Below, in pieces: positions 24,201 through 34,869 of a DNA stretch of 64,000 nt (the first letter of the stretch is position 1; each line of letters starts with the position of its first letter). The notes under the pieces are model-generated. The model was not told where the DNA came from. It ran no database searches and saw nothing but the letters and a program-made list of their open reading frames with translations. A program made the translations under genes and the position numbers. This DNA comes from Endomychus coccineus (taxonomy: Eukaryota; Arthropoda; Insecta; Coleoptera; Endomychidae): NCBI GenBank assembly GCA_958510875.1, contig OY294070.1:9424001-9488000 (forward strand). Direction: 5' to 3'.

Positions 24201-27200
24201 CACGTAATAGAAAACCAAGTTTTCTGATGCGGTTTTTGCAATGAACCTCACATGATCATCCCATGAGAGGGCGCTGTTGCTGGTGATTCCCAACATGGAT
24301 ATGGAAGACTTCGAAGGAATAGTTGTACCTGACATCATCATATTAGGTATTGTGGGATCTGCCCAGCTATAGAAGATGAAAGCTGGAGTCTAGGTTGCAT
24401 TAAATTCTACTAGATTATCAGATCCCTATTTCAAAATCATTGCCAAATCTCCTGTAATTGGATCAACCTGTCTCTGCCTCGTTTCCCTGGCTTCATTGAA
24501 TGGTACGGGGTTTTAGATGACTAAGCGGCATGAATTGTACCATCATCTGCGAAACTATGGACAGGACAGGTGACCAATTCCAACAGATCGTTGCTATGGA
24601 GCAGAAACAAAGTTGGTGCCAAAAAGATCCCTGTGGAACACTAGCCATTGCATCGGAAAGTACAACATCAACCACCACATGGAGTAATTTATCTGCGAGA
24701 AAATTACATAGTAAGCGACAAAGTTGACCCGGCAAACCATATGTAGGAAGTTTCCCAAGAAGCTTTTGGTGTTAGACTCGGTTGAATGCTTTGGAGATAT
24801 CCAATGATACAGCTAGAGATTCACCATGTTTTTCAATAGATTTCTGCCATGTATGTGTTACGTAGGTCTCTTGTTGATCTCTACTAATGAAAGCCATATT
24901 GTCGTCATTCACGATTTTGAAGATCTCCAGGTATTGCATGAGATCGATGTTGATTGCTTTCCCCATCCCTTTAGACATCACAGATAATTGTGACTTGGGT
25001 GTATAATTATTAGAAAGGGTTCTGTCTCCTTTTTTGCAATTGGTTGGACTTTAGTTATGTTCCAGCTGGAAAGAAACACACCAGGATTGTATGAAAGGGT
25101 AAACAATGGGCAGAGAACTGGTGTTAATTCAGGTGCACATTCTTTGAAACCGACTGGTGGGATTCCATCTGGACCCATAGCCTTTTTGGTATAGAGATGC
25201 GCCTAATTGTGCGCTGACAAAAGACATAGACATAGATAGCCTTAGGCCATCGATGGCAGCAATATTAGGATGGTCCTTCCATAGCTGATCCAAATTGGAA
25301 GTTGCAGCAAACATTCCAGCAAAAACGTTGGCTTTTTCTTGTGTTGCAGTAGCCAGTGTGTCATCATCTGTTGTTAGGAGATGAAATGAACTGGATGTGA
25401 AATTTCTACTGACTGCTTTGGCGAAAGTTCAAAACAAACGTCTTTTTCGAAGAGTTTATTGTGCCATTGGCATTGCAGATATTTCTGACTTCTGGTCTTC
25501 AGACATTGCTTACTGTGCCAGCTACGGTATGCTGTTGATTTGATGTTGATTTGTTGGTATGATATGAGCAATATCTATTTGTTTGTGAGTAGGCCAGATA
25601 ATCTGGAGCTGCTAGTTTATAAACCGATATACGCATTCATATTTGTGAATCTTATAGTTTTTTTCGTTTCCTCCAATAATTATAATTAATTATTATAACC
25701 ACTACGAGGGGTGCCACAAGACCCAATTCTATCCCTAGATTGTCATTGTGATAACATAGAATACCGTAATAACTTACTTGTCAGTGATGGAATCAATAAC
25801 ATCTTCGTTCATCCATTCGGCACATTTTATAACATGATGTGGACTTGCTGGTGGAGGATAGGCTTTTTCGTAAAGGATTTTTTCGTTCAAATGGCAGTAG
25901 GCTGTCGATAGATGACAAAAGATCTGTAAAGAGCGATATTTATGGATATTGTAACAAGAAATTAATAGATCGATATGAACCAAAGTTCAAACGAATCAGA
26001 TGAGGCAGAAATCAAATAAAAAATGTATTTCATGGTTCCAAATTATGCTAGTTCTGTGTATACAGCATGGTGCAACAAAAACTTTACACCTCGATTTGCA
26101 GTATTTAAAATAAAAGTCGGGAACACTTGAACCCGTAGATTTTTGTTTCGGATGGGTAATATGTTCCATCTTTTTTATCTACATAGCTTTAACCCCCTAG
26201 CGGCGGGAAGGACAACGCCCAAAATTTTAATGGGTGTCCTGGCAGGATCGCCCTATGTGATCTTGCCCTTAGTGATTGGATCTCATAGTACTTATTAGAT
26301 TCATACTTGAATACTTATCGTGGAAGGAACAGATTGAAAAATGATTCCAATTCAACTGTAATAAGAATAAGAATAAGAATAAGAATACTTTATTTCAATA
26401 TGATTATCACAAATAATTGTTACAATAAAATGAAATACGTCACCAAAAAAACAAGAAGTATGCATTTGACCTATATTAAGGATAAAAGAGAGTTAAAGTA
26501 AATATTAAATAAATAATTTAAAATTACACACAATAATAAATAAATAAAATTGGATAAACAAACATTAAGTAACACCAGAAGTTAAAGGAACACACAGGTA
26601 AATAAATTAGATAAAAACAGAATATTACTATTTTATTGGCAATCTCGATTTACATATTCCTGAGTACTGTACGGTTCTAACTCAAGAAGGAATAAATAAA
26701 TTATTATTTCCTGACAGAGCTGTAAAACTTTCGGCAGGCTATTATAAAGTTTAAGTGACATGTATAAGGTATTTTTCTCTGTTAGAGACAATTTATGAAC
26801 GGGATAATTATATGCAAGTGTGCGAGTGTCATATACTTTTTGTTTCTCCAATTCTTGAAAATAATGTTTATTTTTAAAATTAAATAGTAGACATTCTTGA
26901 ATGTAAGGACCCGCTAAGGTAAGAATGTGATTTTTCCTAAAAATACCCCTACATGACTGATGGAATTTCAGATCAAAAATGGCTCGCAAAATACGTTTTT
27001 GTTGTGTAAATAAGATTTTAGTGTTTGTGGAGTTACCCCAAAAAATAATTCCAAAATGTAACAATGACTGGAAATTGGCGTAATACATCATTTTAAGTGT
27101 TTCAGTATTTAACTGCTGTTTCATTACTCTTATACTGTAGATTACCGAAGAAAGGCGTTTAGATATGTACTCAATTTCTTTGGTCCAATTGAGGGTGTGA

Positions 27201-30200
27201 TCTATGTAAATCCCCAGAAATTAACAGTTTTCGCTTATTTTTATGTTTTCCATATTTATACAAACCGATTCCGGTATATCTACTATTGATTTAAATGTAG
27301 TAAATAACATGCATTCAGTCTTCTTTTTATTTAGAATAAGTTTATTTTGTATACACCAACTTTCAATCACTGCCACAATCCTGGATAGTTCGCTACTTAG
27401 ACGAAGTACATTTTTTAATTTAATTAATACATTTGAATCGTCGGCGTAGTTTACCATTTTTTCCTCAGTATCGGCAATGGCAGTTGGCATATCATTAATA
27501 TAAATTAAAAATAGCAGTGGACCCACTATGCTACCCTGCGGAACACCCATTTCCATTACCTCCTCTTTCAATACATATTCCTTCCCATTAACATTCAACA
27601 TTACTCTTTGTTTTCTGCCGCTTAAATAGCTTGCTATAAGTGATAACTGTTTCCCTCTAATTCCATATTTTTCAAGTTTTTTTAATAAAATATTATGATT
27701 AACACAATCAAACGCCCTGGAAAAATCAAGAAATATGCCACAAGGGATATCTTTATCTTCCAGTGCTGTTAAAATTTGTTGTGTAAATTCAAGAATTGCT
27801 GTTTCTTTATTTTACCTTTCATAAAGCCATGCTGGCATTTGTTAAAAATAGCAAACTTAACAAAAAATTTTTAAGCCTTTCACTTAAGATTTTTTCAAAT
27901 ATTTTAGAAAAGGAAGATAGCAAGCTAATAGGCCTGTAGTTTCCCATGTCAGTAACTTGTCCTTTCTTGAATAGTGGTTAAACAAGAGCTATTTTGAGAA
28001 TATCCGGGAACATGCCAATTCGGAAAGAATTATTCAAAAGAAGACATATTGGTTCCGCGATATAACATATAGACTTTTTTAATATTTATAAAGGTATTTC
28101 ATCATGACCACTACTGTTTTCATTTTTCAATTTTTTTGCTATATTCATTATCTCTTTTTTGGTAACATCAAACAAAAAAAACGTATTTTCGACACTTGGT
28201 ATAGAATTTTCAAATTCTACGGAAGGCAAACTCTTACACAAGTTGGGAACTATTTCCGCAAAATATGAGTTAAAGTCATTTGCAAGTACTTCAGGTTTTT
28301 TTTGAGAAATCAAAGTTATTGGACTTAGATTGCTTACCCCGGATCGTATTTACAATATTCCACATGGATTTAGTTTTATTGTCTGATTTACAGACCCTTT
28401 CTTGGAAATAACATTTTTTTGCCTCTTTTAAAGCCTCATCGTAGGATTTTTTGAGGTTCTTATATGCATTTTTGTATTTGGAATTTATTCTAGAAGCTGT
28501 GTAAAGGCTGTCTAAAGACTTTTTTAAGCTTTTAATTTTGGGCGTATTATGAAAACTTTTATTTGAATATTTTCTATTTGTATCTACACTGATTAAAGGG
28601 AAATTATCATTAAAAATAGTTTTGTACTGATTAATAAAATGATTCCACTGTAGATTAATATTATCAGTTGGAATATCGTATAGAGATTGCCAACTTACAT
28701 TTTCTAAATTTTTCAAAAAATCAGTTTGGTTTTGAACAGAACCTATTTGCCGAATGGATTTTTTCACAATTTGAGGTTTGAAGGAGTTTATTGAAAAGCT
28801 AAATTTTAGCCCTAAGTGATCCGATATATGTGCTCGGAAAAGTTCTGTCTTTGAATCGAGAATGTTGGTAAAAATATTGTCTAGACAAGATTTAGAAATA
28901 CTTGTTACACGGGTGAAATCAGAGACAGTAGTTTTCACATCAAAACTATCCAAGAGCGATAGAAATTTTGATTTATTCCTATCTTGCCCCAAAATATCGA
29001 TTTTAAAATCACCAGCAATTATAAATAGTTGATTGGATGATAATAATAAAGTTAGGATATTATTCATTTTGTCAAAAAATGTCTTAACTTCGGCTTTTAC
29101 GTCTGACGGTGGCCTGTAAATCGATAATACAACTATTCTCGTAGACTCTATCTCAACTTCCATAGCAGCGATTTCAATAATATAGGGTACGCTAAGGTTC
29201 TTAAATTCGTTTCCTTCCCTATGAACCAACAAGTCGGAGCAGTAGACAGAAGCACCACCGTGTTGGCCTTCTTCAACTGTACATTAACGACTGTTCATAA
29301 AATACATTAAATTAGTTGTACTAATATGTTAATGATATTAACTGCTGATGTGAGCTATCTAAAGTTCATTCAGTTCAGTTCAGAGTTCGAAGCACTTCAA
29401 TCACAACACCCACATTGATTAATACATATACCTATGATCTATTTAATATGCTTATTCTTAACTACTCATATTACGGTAGAATATCTTGAAATTATCATTG
29501 AAGTTATGGTTTTGCATAATTAAATCAAAGGTTGCATCCAATTTATTATTAATGAAAAATTTTGGAATGCCAAACCGATAATCTGGTAGGGGCAAAACTC
29601 AAGCTTACGTCTTCTCCAGGAAGGCGGATCCCATAATCCCTAATACGAATAAGTATTTCATGTCGAGAGCTACTTTACCTGCTCACTTATTTGGAGTTCG
29701 CCTCCCAAACATACATTGAAGCACTTGGATTCGATCCAGGAGAGAGATATTCGTCTGATTGATGATGTCACACTTACAAGTTCATCGACCTCTCTAGAAC
29801 ATTGTAGAAACGTGGGAGATCTCTCCCTTTTCTATAGATATTTCCATGGTGGGTGTTCATCAGGAATCTCGTTTGTTGCTCCACCACGAGAGATTCCAGA
29901 TATGTCGACTAGACGAGATCAAACTAATCACCTTTCAGTGTCAAGTCCGAGACCTGCCGAACTTTTTCCTACTTGACCTCATTTTTCTATTGAACAGCGA
30001 AGTTTTGTAACTCTTTACCTAGTGAGGTATTTTCCTATGACCATAACCTCCAAACATTCAACAAAAATTCGAATGCCAATCTCCTATCTTGGAATCCAGG
30101 TCAGATTGATCCTGTTTCCACCGGCTAGCCTCCTTAGTATCCCTGTTAGGTCTCGAAGACACAGTCGTGTTCTTCAGTTGACCGCCACTTGGCTGTTTGA

Positions 30201-32213
30201 ACATATCCAGATAGTCTCATTTATCTTACCATAGCCCAGTAGCTTCTCCTCACGAATGGAGATGGCAAGCATCTTGGCTTGGAAGACTGTTTTGTGATCC
30301 TCATTCGCACGGAGTACCCATCAATATATCTAGGACTGCAAAGCCTGCTCCAACTCTTGTGTTTGTTCTAGACTCATCCGTTCACCTAATTGTGCCGTGC
30401 TTTGGCTTTTTGGATGTAGACCCTGAAATACTGTTCCGCGAACCACAGGGCGTTGAGTCTGTCCTGCGGTTCTCATCTCAGCCTTTCAGGCTACCCCATA
30501 ATAGACTAGATTGGTCTAGACTTCATCTGTTCAGGGAGCTATTGCAGCTGAGCCTATAGACAGCCATCATTGCGAGATTCCTCATCGTCATTGCAGCAAG
30601 GCCCTCACAGCTGCAGTCGGTGTTCTCTTCCTCAGAGGAAGGGTTCCTGTATTCTGCCAGAAGTTTCTGGTCTATAACCAGTTCAATTCCTTACCACCCT
30701 ACAAGAGATGTATGGCTGAATCTTGGGATTATAATAACTGAGTGGATCCACATCAGCTGCATAGACATTAAGCCCCACTTCATTCCAATTGCTCTCTCTC
30801 ACACTGCCAAAAGATTATCATAGCATTTTGGCACCTAGTCTCCAGTTGCTTCTGCCAGAGTAGTTTATTGACCAGGATGACTACTCCCAAATATTTCACC
30901 GTTCCGCAAAAGTCAACTGGACTCTGTTGTTGGTTAGCAATTGGTAGTATTAATTTGAAGAAGCTACTGTGTTAGCGAAATTTTAGTCATCTTTATTTAT
31001 TAAGCCAGTGAACTTTAATAGTTATTTTATTCAACATTTTGTATCACGTTTCCGTTAGTATTTTAATTGTTTATGTTAATATTGTTAGCACCGTTGTATG
31101 CGTGAGAAAAAATCAATTTTGTTATGAATGTTATTCCATTGAATATCTGTATTGAGTATTGTTTTTTTCTAGTTGAATAATTCAAGCTGGTTGTGGACTC
31201 TAGGTGAAGTTTTCATAAGTAGGGGATGCAGTATGACACCAATAAAGAACCGATATGATAAAATATACTCACCACCAATTTTTTGCATTGCTTGGCTAGG
31301 TCCAACATGAATTTGGTGCCCCTGACATTTAGAAGCACGGCTTTTTTCAGAGATTCATCAAATCTGATGGTGGCAGCACAATGGAATATAATCTCCACTT
31401 CTTTCGACAACATGTTCCTATCCTCTTTGGATAGGGCTAGATCTACTTCTGCAACATCTCCAGCTACAGCTTCTACTTTCTTGAAGATGTCTTCACCTTG
31501 CTCTTTTTTCAAAAGGTCGAATAACTGGAAACATTGATAGTTGTGATATTTTTATAACGTTATTCGTTTTCGAGAATAATTATTTTGTACGAATGAAGAA
31601 AAATTGTTGAACAGGATAAAGTCAATTAGAGAAAAGAGGTTCAAAAGGATAGAAATATAGAGAATTAAAATAAAGTAACTAGGACGAATTCCAAAATAAA
31701 ATAAAGTAAATTGAAGATGTGGTAATCAAAAGTAAAATAGTTTTAAACCTAGTAAATAATAGTAATTGGCGCCCAACTTGGGGCAAATATTTCAGAACCT
31801 AAGAATTTATAATAATTGGCGCCCAACGGGGGGCAAATATTCCGAAACCTAACAAATTCATAATAATATATATAAGTAATCATGGTACTCTACCATAAAT
31901 TGTCTCTAACTGATTTCTTTAAATTGGGAGAAATTAATTATCAAATTCAGTGACATAGTTTTTTCGTGGTATTTCAGCAATCAGAGGTACATACCGGTCC
32001 GGCAAAAATATCTTTCAACCTCTCATTCGGGTCCTTTCCTTTCTTGGGTCTTACAAGTAGTATCAACTTCCTCAATTTGCTGCAGGATCTCAACAGTTTC
32101 TCGACCAATACCTTTCCCATAAAACCTGTACCTCCAGTGATCAGAATGGTTTTTCCTTCGAAGAATAACGCTATCCTATCCGGATGCTCGATCAATTCAT
32201 TCATGTCTTCCAT
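15183..32213 (-). CDS. Fatty acyl-CoA reductase, complete 8-exon gene (502 aa)
   Basis: Family role: NADPH-dependent reduction of long-chain acyl-CoA to fatty alcohol for wax, cuticle lipid or pheromone synthesis, on ER or peroxisomal membrane. Coding exons on the minus strand are 32213-31995, 31524-31273, 25923-25778, 23582-23473, 19325-19133, 18506-18270, 17990-17733 and 15276-15183. They sum to 1509 bp with consistent phases and AG/GT borders, mostly GTAAGT donors. Seen: Rossmann motif TGGTGFMG at residues 26-33, STAY near 163-166, YAFTK (Tyr215, Lys219; the YxxxK catalytic pair), a FAR_C region around 380-475, and a hydrophobic tail (about 480-500). Length fits insect FARs (about 500 aa). 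The start at 32213 gives a normal N-terminus; a splice acceptor lies 9 bp upstream, so a 5'UTR exon is probable but not located. Introns hold several transposons, yet the reading frame has no lesion. Orthology within the family is not resolved. Confidence 0.93.
15690..17338 (-). mobile_element. LTR (minus) with adjacent primer-binding site, in FAR intron 7
   Basis: Minus strand begins TGTAACGAAG at 17338, has a TATAAAAG box at 16979-16986, and ends next to TGGCGCCCGAG (15693-15703), a tRNA-type primer-binding site as in LTR retrotransposons. Internal gag/pol is absent to the left, so this is a truncated 5' LTR plus PBS. Family (BEL or Gypsy) is not determined. Confidence 0.55.
17733..17990 (-). 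CDS. FAR coding exon 7 (FAR_C domain)
   Basis: Residues 386-472. Encodes LLRVQKRISKGFEVFEYY, NQWDF and the YFTNCVHAARLYILKE segment typical of the FAR C-terminal domain. Acceptor TTTGTAG, donor GTAAGT. Confidence 0.93.
18270..18506 (-). CDS. FAR coding exon 6
   Basis: Residues 307-386. Encodes the stretch from RRIYNLTSS through VWYPGG to the hydrophobic HLIPALVIDALLILLG segment that joins the Rossmann and FAR_C domains. Acceptor TTATTTCAG, donor GTAAGTA. Confidence 0.93.
19133..19325 (-). CDS. FAR coding exon 5
   Basis: Residues 243-307 across split codons. Encodes EPLPGWTDNINGPTGLLIGAG and the ADYLPVDIAVN motif, both strongly conserved in FARs. Acceptor GATTCTAG, donor GTAAGTT. Confidence 0.93.
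19958..20883. mobile_element. 926-bp near-palindromic foldback element in FAR intron 4
   Basis: Left end AGTCCAGGCTATGAACCGG pairs with right end CCGGTTCACAGCCTGGACT. The arms match along nearly the whole length (for example CTTCAGGAGGTTCTCAGG and CCTGAGAACCTCCTGAAG; AATCTCCAAGTCTTGAATTG and its complement). Non-coding. Confidence 0.8.
21435..23040 (-). pseudogene. Penelope-like element remnant (RT and GIY-YIG)
   Basis: Minus strand, in changing frames: RYVDDHFVIWQHG (reverse transcriptase active site) near 22390-22430, then SLLFLDLLVSRQTDGT, then GVYTIPCSCGRVYIGETGR (GIY-YIG endonuclease) near 21800-21865, then KEHECCTRIRD and FYQRKILEAIEM. The order RT then GIY-YIG is diagnostic of Penelope-like elements. 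Broken by frameshifts and stops. Lies inside FAR intron 4. Confidence 0.8.
23473..23582 (-). CDS. FAR coding exon 4 (active-site Tyr/Lys)
   Basis: The first base completes Lys206; the exon ends with one base of codon 243. Encodes NTYAFTKALGE, with Tyr215 and Lys219 as the expected catalytic pair, and VVILRPSI. Acceptor ATTATAG, donor GTAAGT. Confidence 0.93.
24126..25571 (-). pseudogene. Jockey-like non-LTR RT remnant in FAR intron 3
   Basis: Minus-strand pieces in order: ELSPKQSVEISHPVHF, AATSNLDQLWKDHPN, MGPDGIPP with FKECAPELTPVLCPLF, ISKAFNRVWHQ, VPQGS, and SALSWDDHVRFIAKTAS. These are successive RT motifs of a Jockey-like pol. Multiple stops and frameshifts. Same family as fragments at 32440, 36190 and 49455. 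Confidence 0.75.
25778..25923 (-). CDS. FAR coding exon 3
   Basis: Residues 158-205 plus two bases of codon 206. The acceptor is CTTTACAG and the donor GTAAGTT. Encodes STAYCHLNEKILYEK and YPPP, hallmarks of insect FARs. It lies more than 5 kb from exon 2 because a non-LTR element and older fragments fill the intron. Confidence 0.92.
26351..26360. repeat. Target-site duplication, 3' side
   Basis: TTCAACTGTA, identical to 29272-29281. Confidence 0.8.
26361..26386 (-). repeat. Hexamer 3' tail of the non-LTR element
   Basis: Four AATAAG-type units on the plus strand. Short tandem tails replace poly(A) in several non-LTR clades. Confidence 0.8.
26361..29271 (-). mobile_element. 5'-truncated non-LTR retrotransposon with intact target-site duplication
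   Basis: Flanked by the 10-bp duplication TTCAACTGTA (26351-26360 and 29272-29281). The minus strand encodes part of an APE endonuclease (IYRPPSDV, GDFKIDIL, HISDHLGL; 29232-28291) and, after frameshifts, RT (NSSGHDEIPL, GNYRPISLL, GVPQGSIVGPLLF, YADDSN; 28313-26633). The 3' tail is a TATTCT-type hexamer repeat after AATAAAG. It sits in FAR intron 2. 2.9 kb long; the upstream ORF and endonuclease start are missing. Confidence 0.88.
29272..29281. repeat. Target-site duplication, 5' side
   Basis: TTCAACTGTA, identical to 26351-26360. Confidence 0.8.
29700..29980 (+). pseudogene. Non-LTR RT C-terminal fragment
   Basis: Plus strand codes for LDSIQERDIRLIDD, then LEHCRNVGDLSLFYRYFHG and a CSSGIS segment, the conserved 3' end of a Jockey-like pol in insects. 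Confidence 0.7.
30000..30090 (+). mobile_element. Penelope-like 3' fragment
   Basis: Collinear with the minus-strand segment near 21480-21560: TCTTTACCTAGT, TTTTCCTATG, CATAACCTCCAAAC and ATTCGAATGCC shared in order. Confidence 0.55.
30090..30960 (-). pseudogene. R1/Jockey-like RT end plus RNase H remnant
   Basis: Minus strand shows VDFCGTVKYLGVVILVNKLLW, CQNAMIIFWQCE, TPTAAVRALL, TVFQAKMLAI, WICSNSQVAV and LAGGNRINLTWIP in order with stops between. This is the RT C-terminal region followed by RNase H. Related to 1090-1515. Confidence 0.6.
31273..31524 (-). CDS. FAR coding exon 2
   Basis: Residues 74-157, beginning LFDLLKKE after a TTTCCAG acceptor and ending KKLV before GTGAGT. Contains GDV and the HCAATIRFDE stretch typical of the acyl-CoA reductase Rossmann core. 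Phase 0 at both ends. Confidence 0.92.
31767..31834 (+). repeat. Two tandem primer-binding-site-like sequences
   Basis: TGGCGCCCAACTTGGGGC (31767-31784) and TGGCGCCCAACGGGGGGC (31817-31834), 50 bp apart, in FAR intron 1. They resemble tRNA-Lys-type PBS of Gypsy-like elements, but no LTR or gag-pol is next to them. Confidence 0.6.
31995..32213 (-). CDS. FAR coding exon 1
   Basis: Residues 1-73. Holds the NADPH-binding TGGTGFMG loop followed by the KVLVEKLLR helix and LLVRPKKG. Ends in phase 0 at a GTATGT donor. Upstream, a TTTTCAG acceptor abuts ATACGAAAT and the ATG, so a leader exon probably lies further right. Confidence 0.92.
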
Positions 32214-32439
32214 ATTTCGTATCTGAAAATAAGTAACATTCTATATCAATAATGATAAAATAGGACAAACCCGTGCAAACTATTTCTTATTTATCAGTTC
32301 CGATCAACTGTTTCGTTCTCTCACGAGCTTACCAGCGGAGTGAGCATATATCTCCCGTATCTCCTAAAATACTGTTATTGAGGACCTTTCAGTTACAAAG
32401 CGACCATCACAATGGGTCTATAATCATTAGAAAGTGTCT

Positions 32440-32645
32440 TCTTTCCTTTTTTTTGGAAATCGGGTGTCTTCCAGCTGGAAGGAAACCAAGTTTCTATGCA
32501 AAAAAAACTAGTGTTAATGCTGAGGCACATGCGGAATTCGGTCTAGCCCCTAAGTCTTTTTGGTATTGAGATCAAGCAGAATGCGCCTAATTGTGCCCTG
32601 ACGGAAAACAATTTCAGGGATATGGCTATCGATGTTTTTTCGCTT
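32440..32645 (-). pseudogene. Jockey-like non-LTR fragment
   Basis: Nucleotide match in order to 25050-25260 (TTCCAGCTGGAA, ACTGGTGTTAAT, TTTTTGGTAT, TGCGCCTAATTGTG). Same family as 24126-25571. Confidence 0.6.
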
Positions 32646-32766
32646 GCTGATCCAAAAATATAAAGAATTTATATGGGAATCAAACCGAAAAACAATTCTA
32701 CATAGTCAGATATAATTCGTTTAAATTCTCACTGATAGCAAAACTTTGTGGACAGTGAATCATATA

Positions 32767-33126
32767 TCAGCATCTTAAGAGATGATTGCATCGCATCGAA
32801 CGTGAGTTTCTTGAAAAATATGTCGTGAATCGTGTTCTGACTTCATGATCACGTAACCAAGTAACACTTTCATAATATTGTATCAAATCAAGCTTAGGAG
32901 CGTTCCACTTTCCTAAACGCAGGCGCCCTGAAATATTAAAATAAACTATCTGACGGAACTTCCGGTTTCCGTCTATATCAAGGTTACTGACGTTCTTCAA
33001 TCTAGATATTGATATCATATTGATTTTTGCGATTACGTAAGATGCCCAAAATGTTTCGTGTGCATATTGAATAGGCAAAGGATATTGGCTCAATGTAAGA
33101 CTATCCAATCTTCGAGACACTTCCAA
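32767..33126 (-). other. Unassigned 119-codon open frame
   Basis: An open frame without recognisable motifs, upstream of FAR. It has mixed composition and no splice or homology support visible. It could be chance, a TE piece or a small gene. Confidence 0.2.
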
Positions 33127-33465
33127 TTAATACATTATCGCGGTTATATTTTTTTGGTCGTATAGGAATTTGCAAAAAAACATTATCAGTGACCCGCAAT
33201 CCCGTGGCATTTCCTTATCCGAGTTCGCTAGCGATTCCTACTGGACGGATTTTGATGATTTTTAATCTATTGCATATACCTTTTTTCGCGGGCTTTGAGC
33301 GCGACGACCGAATCAAGAAAAAAAAACAAAAGACAAATACCGTAACGAAAATCTAAAAAAACAAAAAACAAATACCGTAACGGAATATCCGAAGACCCAA
33401 CACTCCGCCTACCATGTAGCTCGGCCGAGCTTAAAATTGTCGAAATGTTATCGAAATGTTAACTT

Positions 33466-34112
33466 TGAACCTTTTAAAAGGTCGTGATAGCCCCAAACTG
33501 GGTCTAAAACTGTTTTGAATTGGTTAATTTTCGATAAATCGAATGACTTTCACGTGAGAAGCGCGTAGCTGGCGAGTTAGAAAAGTGTAACGGTACATAG
33601 AACGTCTTAACGAGGACTTTTCGCATGCGGTTTCCGCTCCATGTCGTTAGTTTATAAACGGGGCCAACTAAATAGCATAGTCTCGGGCCCCAAAATGTCG
33701 ATTAAATAGGAAAATTTAATTAAAATAGTTTGAGATATTCTCAGCTGTCATCTACTAGCATCTGACGTGCGACTTACGAAAGGGAATTTTCTAGCTACTT
33801 AAATATACCGAAATCGGATAAAAGCTAGCGGCCCATAGCCTAAAATACTTTATTACAACTGGCGCCGGCCGCACTGGGTTCGAAACGGCCCCAAATTAAC
33901 AAAATTGAGGTAAAATGTATAAACTCTAACTTACGCCCAGCGAGCTCTTCGAGGATATGTCAAAATTATTACGTTCGTAGCTGTTTAGATAAGTCGTCTG
34001 GCGTTCATGCAATTGTGTTTTTATACAATTCGAACCTTCTAATTTCGATAGGCCACTTGAAAATCCCAGAGCCGGAAGCGCTATCGAGATCTGAACGTTA
34101 AAACTTTCGTAT
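33466..34112. repeat. 650-bp core shared with 44707-45372
   Basis: Direct, alignable copy: AACTTTGAACCT, GGTCGTGATAGCC, AAATCGAATGAC, AAAGCTAGCGGCCCATAGCC and CTTCTAATTTCGATAGGCCA all occur in order in both. Confidence 0.85.
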
Positions 34113-34141
34113 AAAATTGTGTTCACAAGTCAACTGACCAC

Positions 34142-34179
34142 CATAGATAACTCTCGTACCGGTAGTAGAGTTATCTATG
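34142..34179. repeat. 13-bp perfect hairpin
   Basis: CATAGATAACTCT pairs exactly with AGAGTTATCTATG around a 12-nt loop that itself contains TACCGGTA. Confidence 0.85.
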
Positions 34180-34869
34180 CACTTGTCACAGAATACACTT
34201 CATAGAGATCAAGATGATACTCTTTTTTACCCATAATTCGTGAAGATTTTGAAGGGGTAGCGGATGTTTTTCTGCACAACTTTTTCCTGTGGCGTAGTGT
34301 TATGCAATAGCTTTACCGCGGCTGTCCCCGAGTGCCACACGTTTCATTTTTTTTTTCAAATTAACGCTTTATACTCACAGATATGTCATCGCATATTTTA
34401 AATGATTTTAAATCATTATTTTCACGTGCAAAAAAGAGATTATATTTCTTTCTACTTGCCACGCCGTCTTCTTGCTATCGCTTGCCAGATTTCTAGCATT
34501 GCTTTATTTACGCTCAGGCTTCTCGCTACGTGCATCGGCATACGACATAGGATGCGTTAAATTGTATTTAATTGTTTTGTATTATTGTTAGTTGGAAACT
34601 TTTATTAGTTTTATTTCACATGTTTGATTAGATTCATTGAGTGAGGTACCGCTCCTCAATTATGCTGGAACGCAAAATAATTCGAATTTTAGTTGACGAC
34701 AATTGTTTATTTCGCGCGATTTCTTATCGTTTTATACAGGGTCACTATTGAAGCCCGCACCATATGAGAATTTTTTTGTTTTAATAGCTTTGGTTGAAAT
34801 TTGATGTCGGGATTTGGTTCAAATTAGAGCAAACGTAACATTAACAGTTGTGGTCAAGCGAACTTCCTT

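Larger units (their letters stand above)
33267..34357 (+). mobile_element. Non-autonomous Helentron-like element
   Basis: Edges match the endonuclease-bearing element at 52167-53245 in inverse orientation: the 5' edge CTATTGCATA then GGGCTTTGAGCGCG, AATCAAGAAA and GCTCGGCCGAGC; the 3' edge TATGCAATAGCTTTACCGCGG, then CCCCGAGTGCCACACGTTT. Subterminal CTATTGCATA / TATGCAATAG are inverted. The interior holds the roughly 650-bp core also present at 44707-45372, and no endonuclease. Confidence 0.6.

Noticed and set aside
25774..25983. Standalone small protein on minus
   Set aside because: It is FAR exon 3 plus intron read-through.
33926..34126. Possible protein HERQTTY...SYERNNFDI conserved with 45004-45261
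   Set aside because: Similarity reflects shared repeat nucleotides; the frame breaks differently in the two copies, so coding is not supported.
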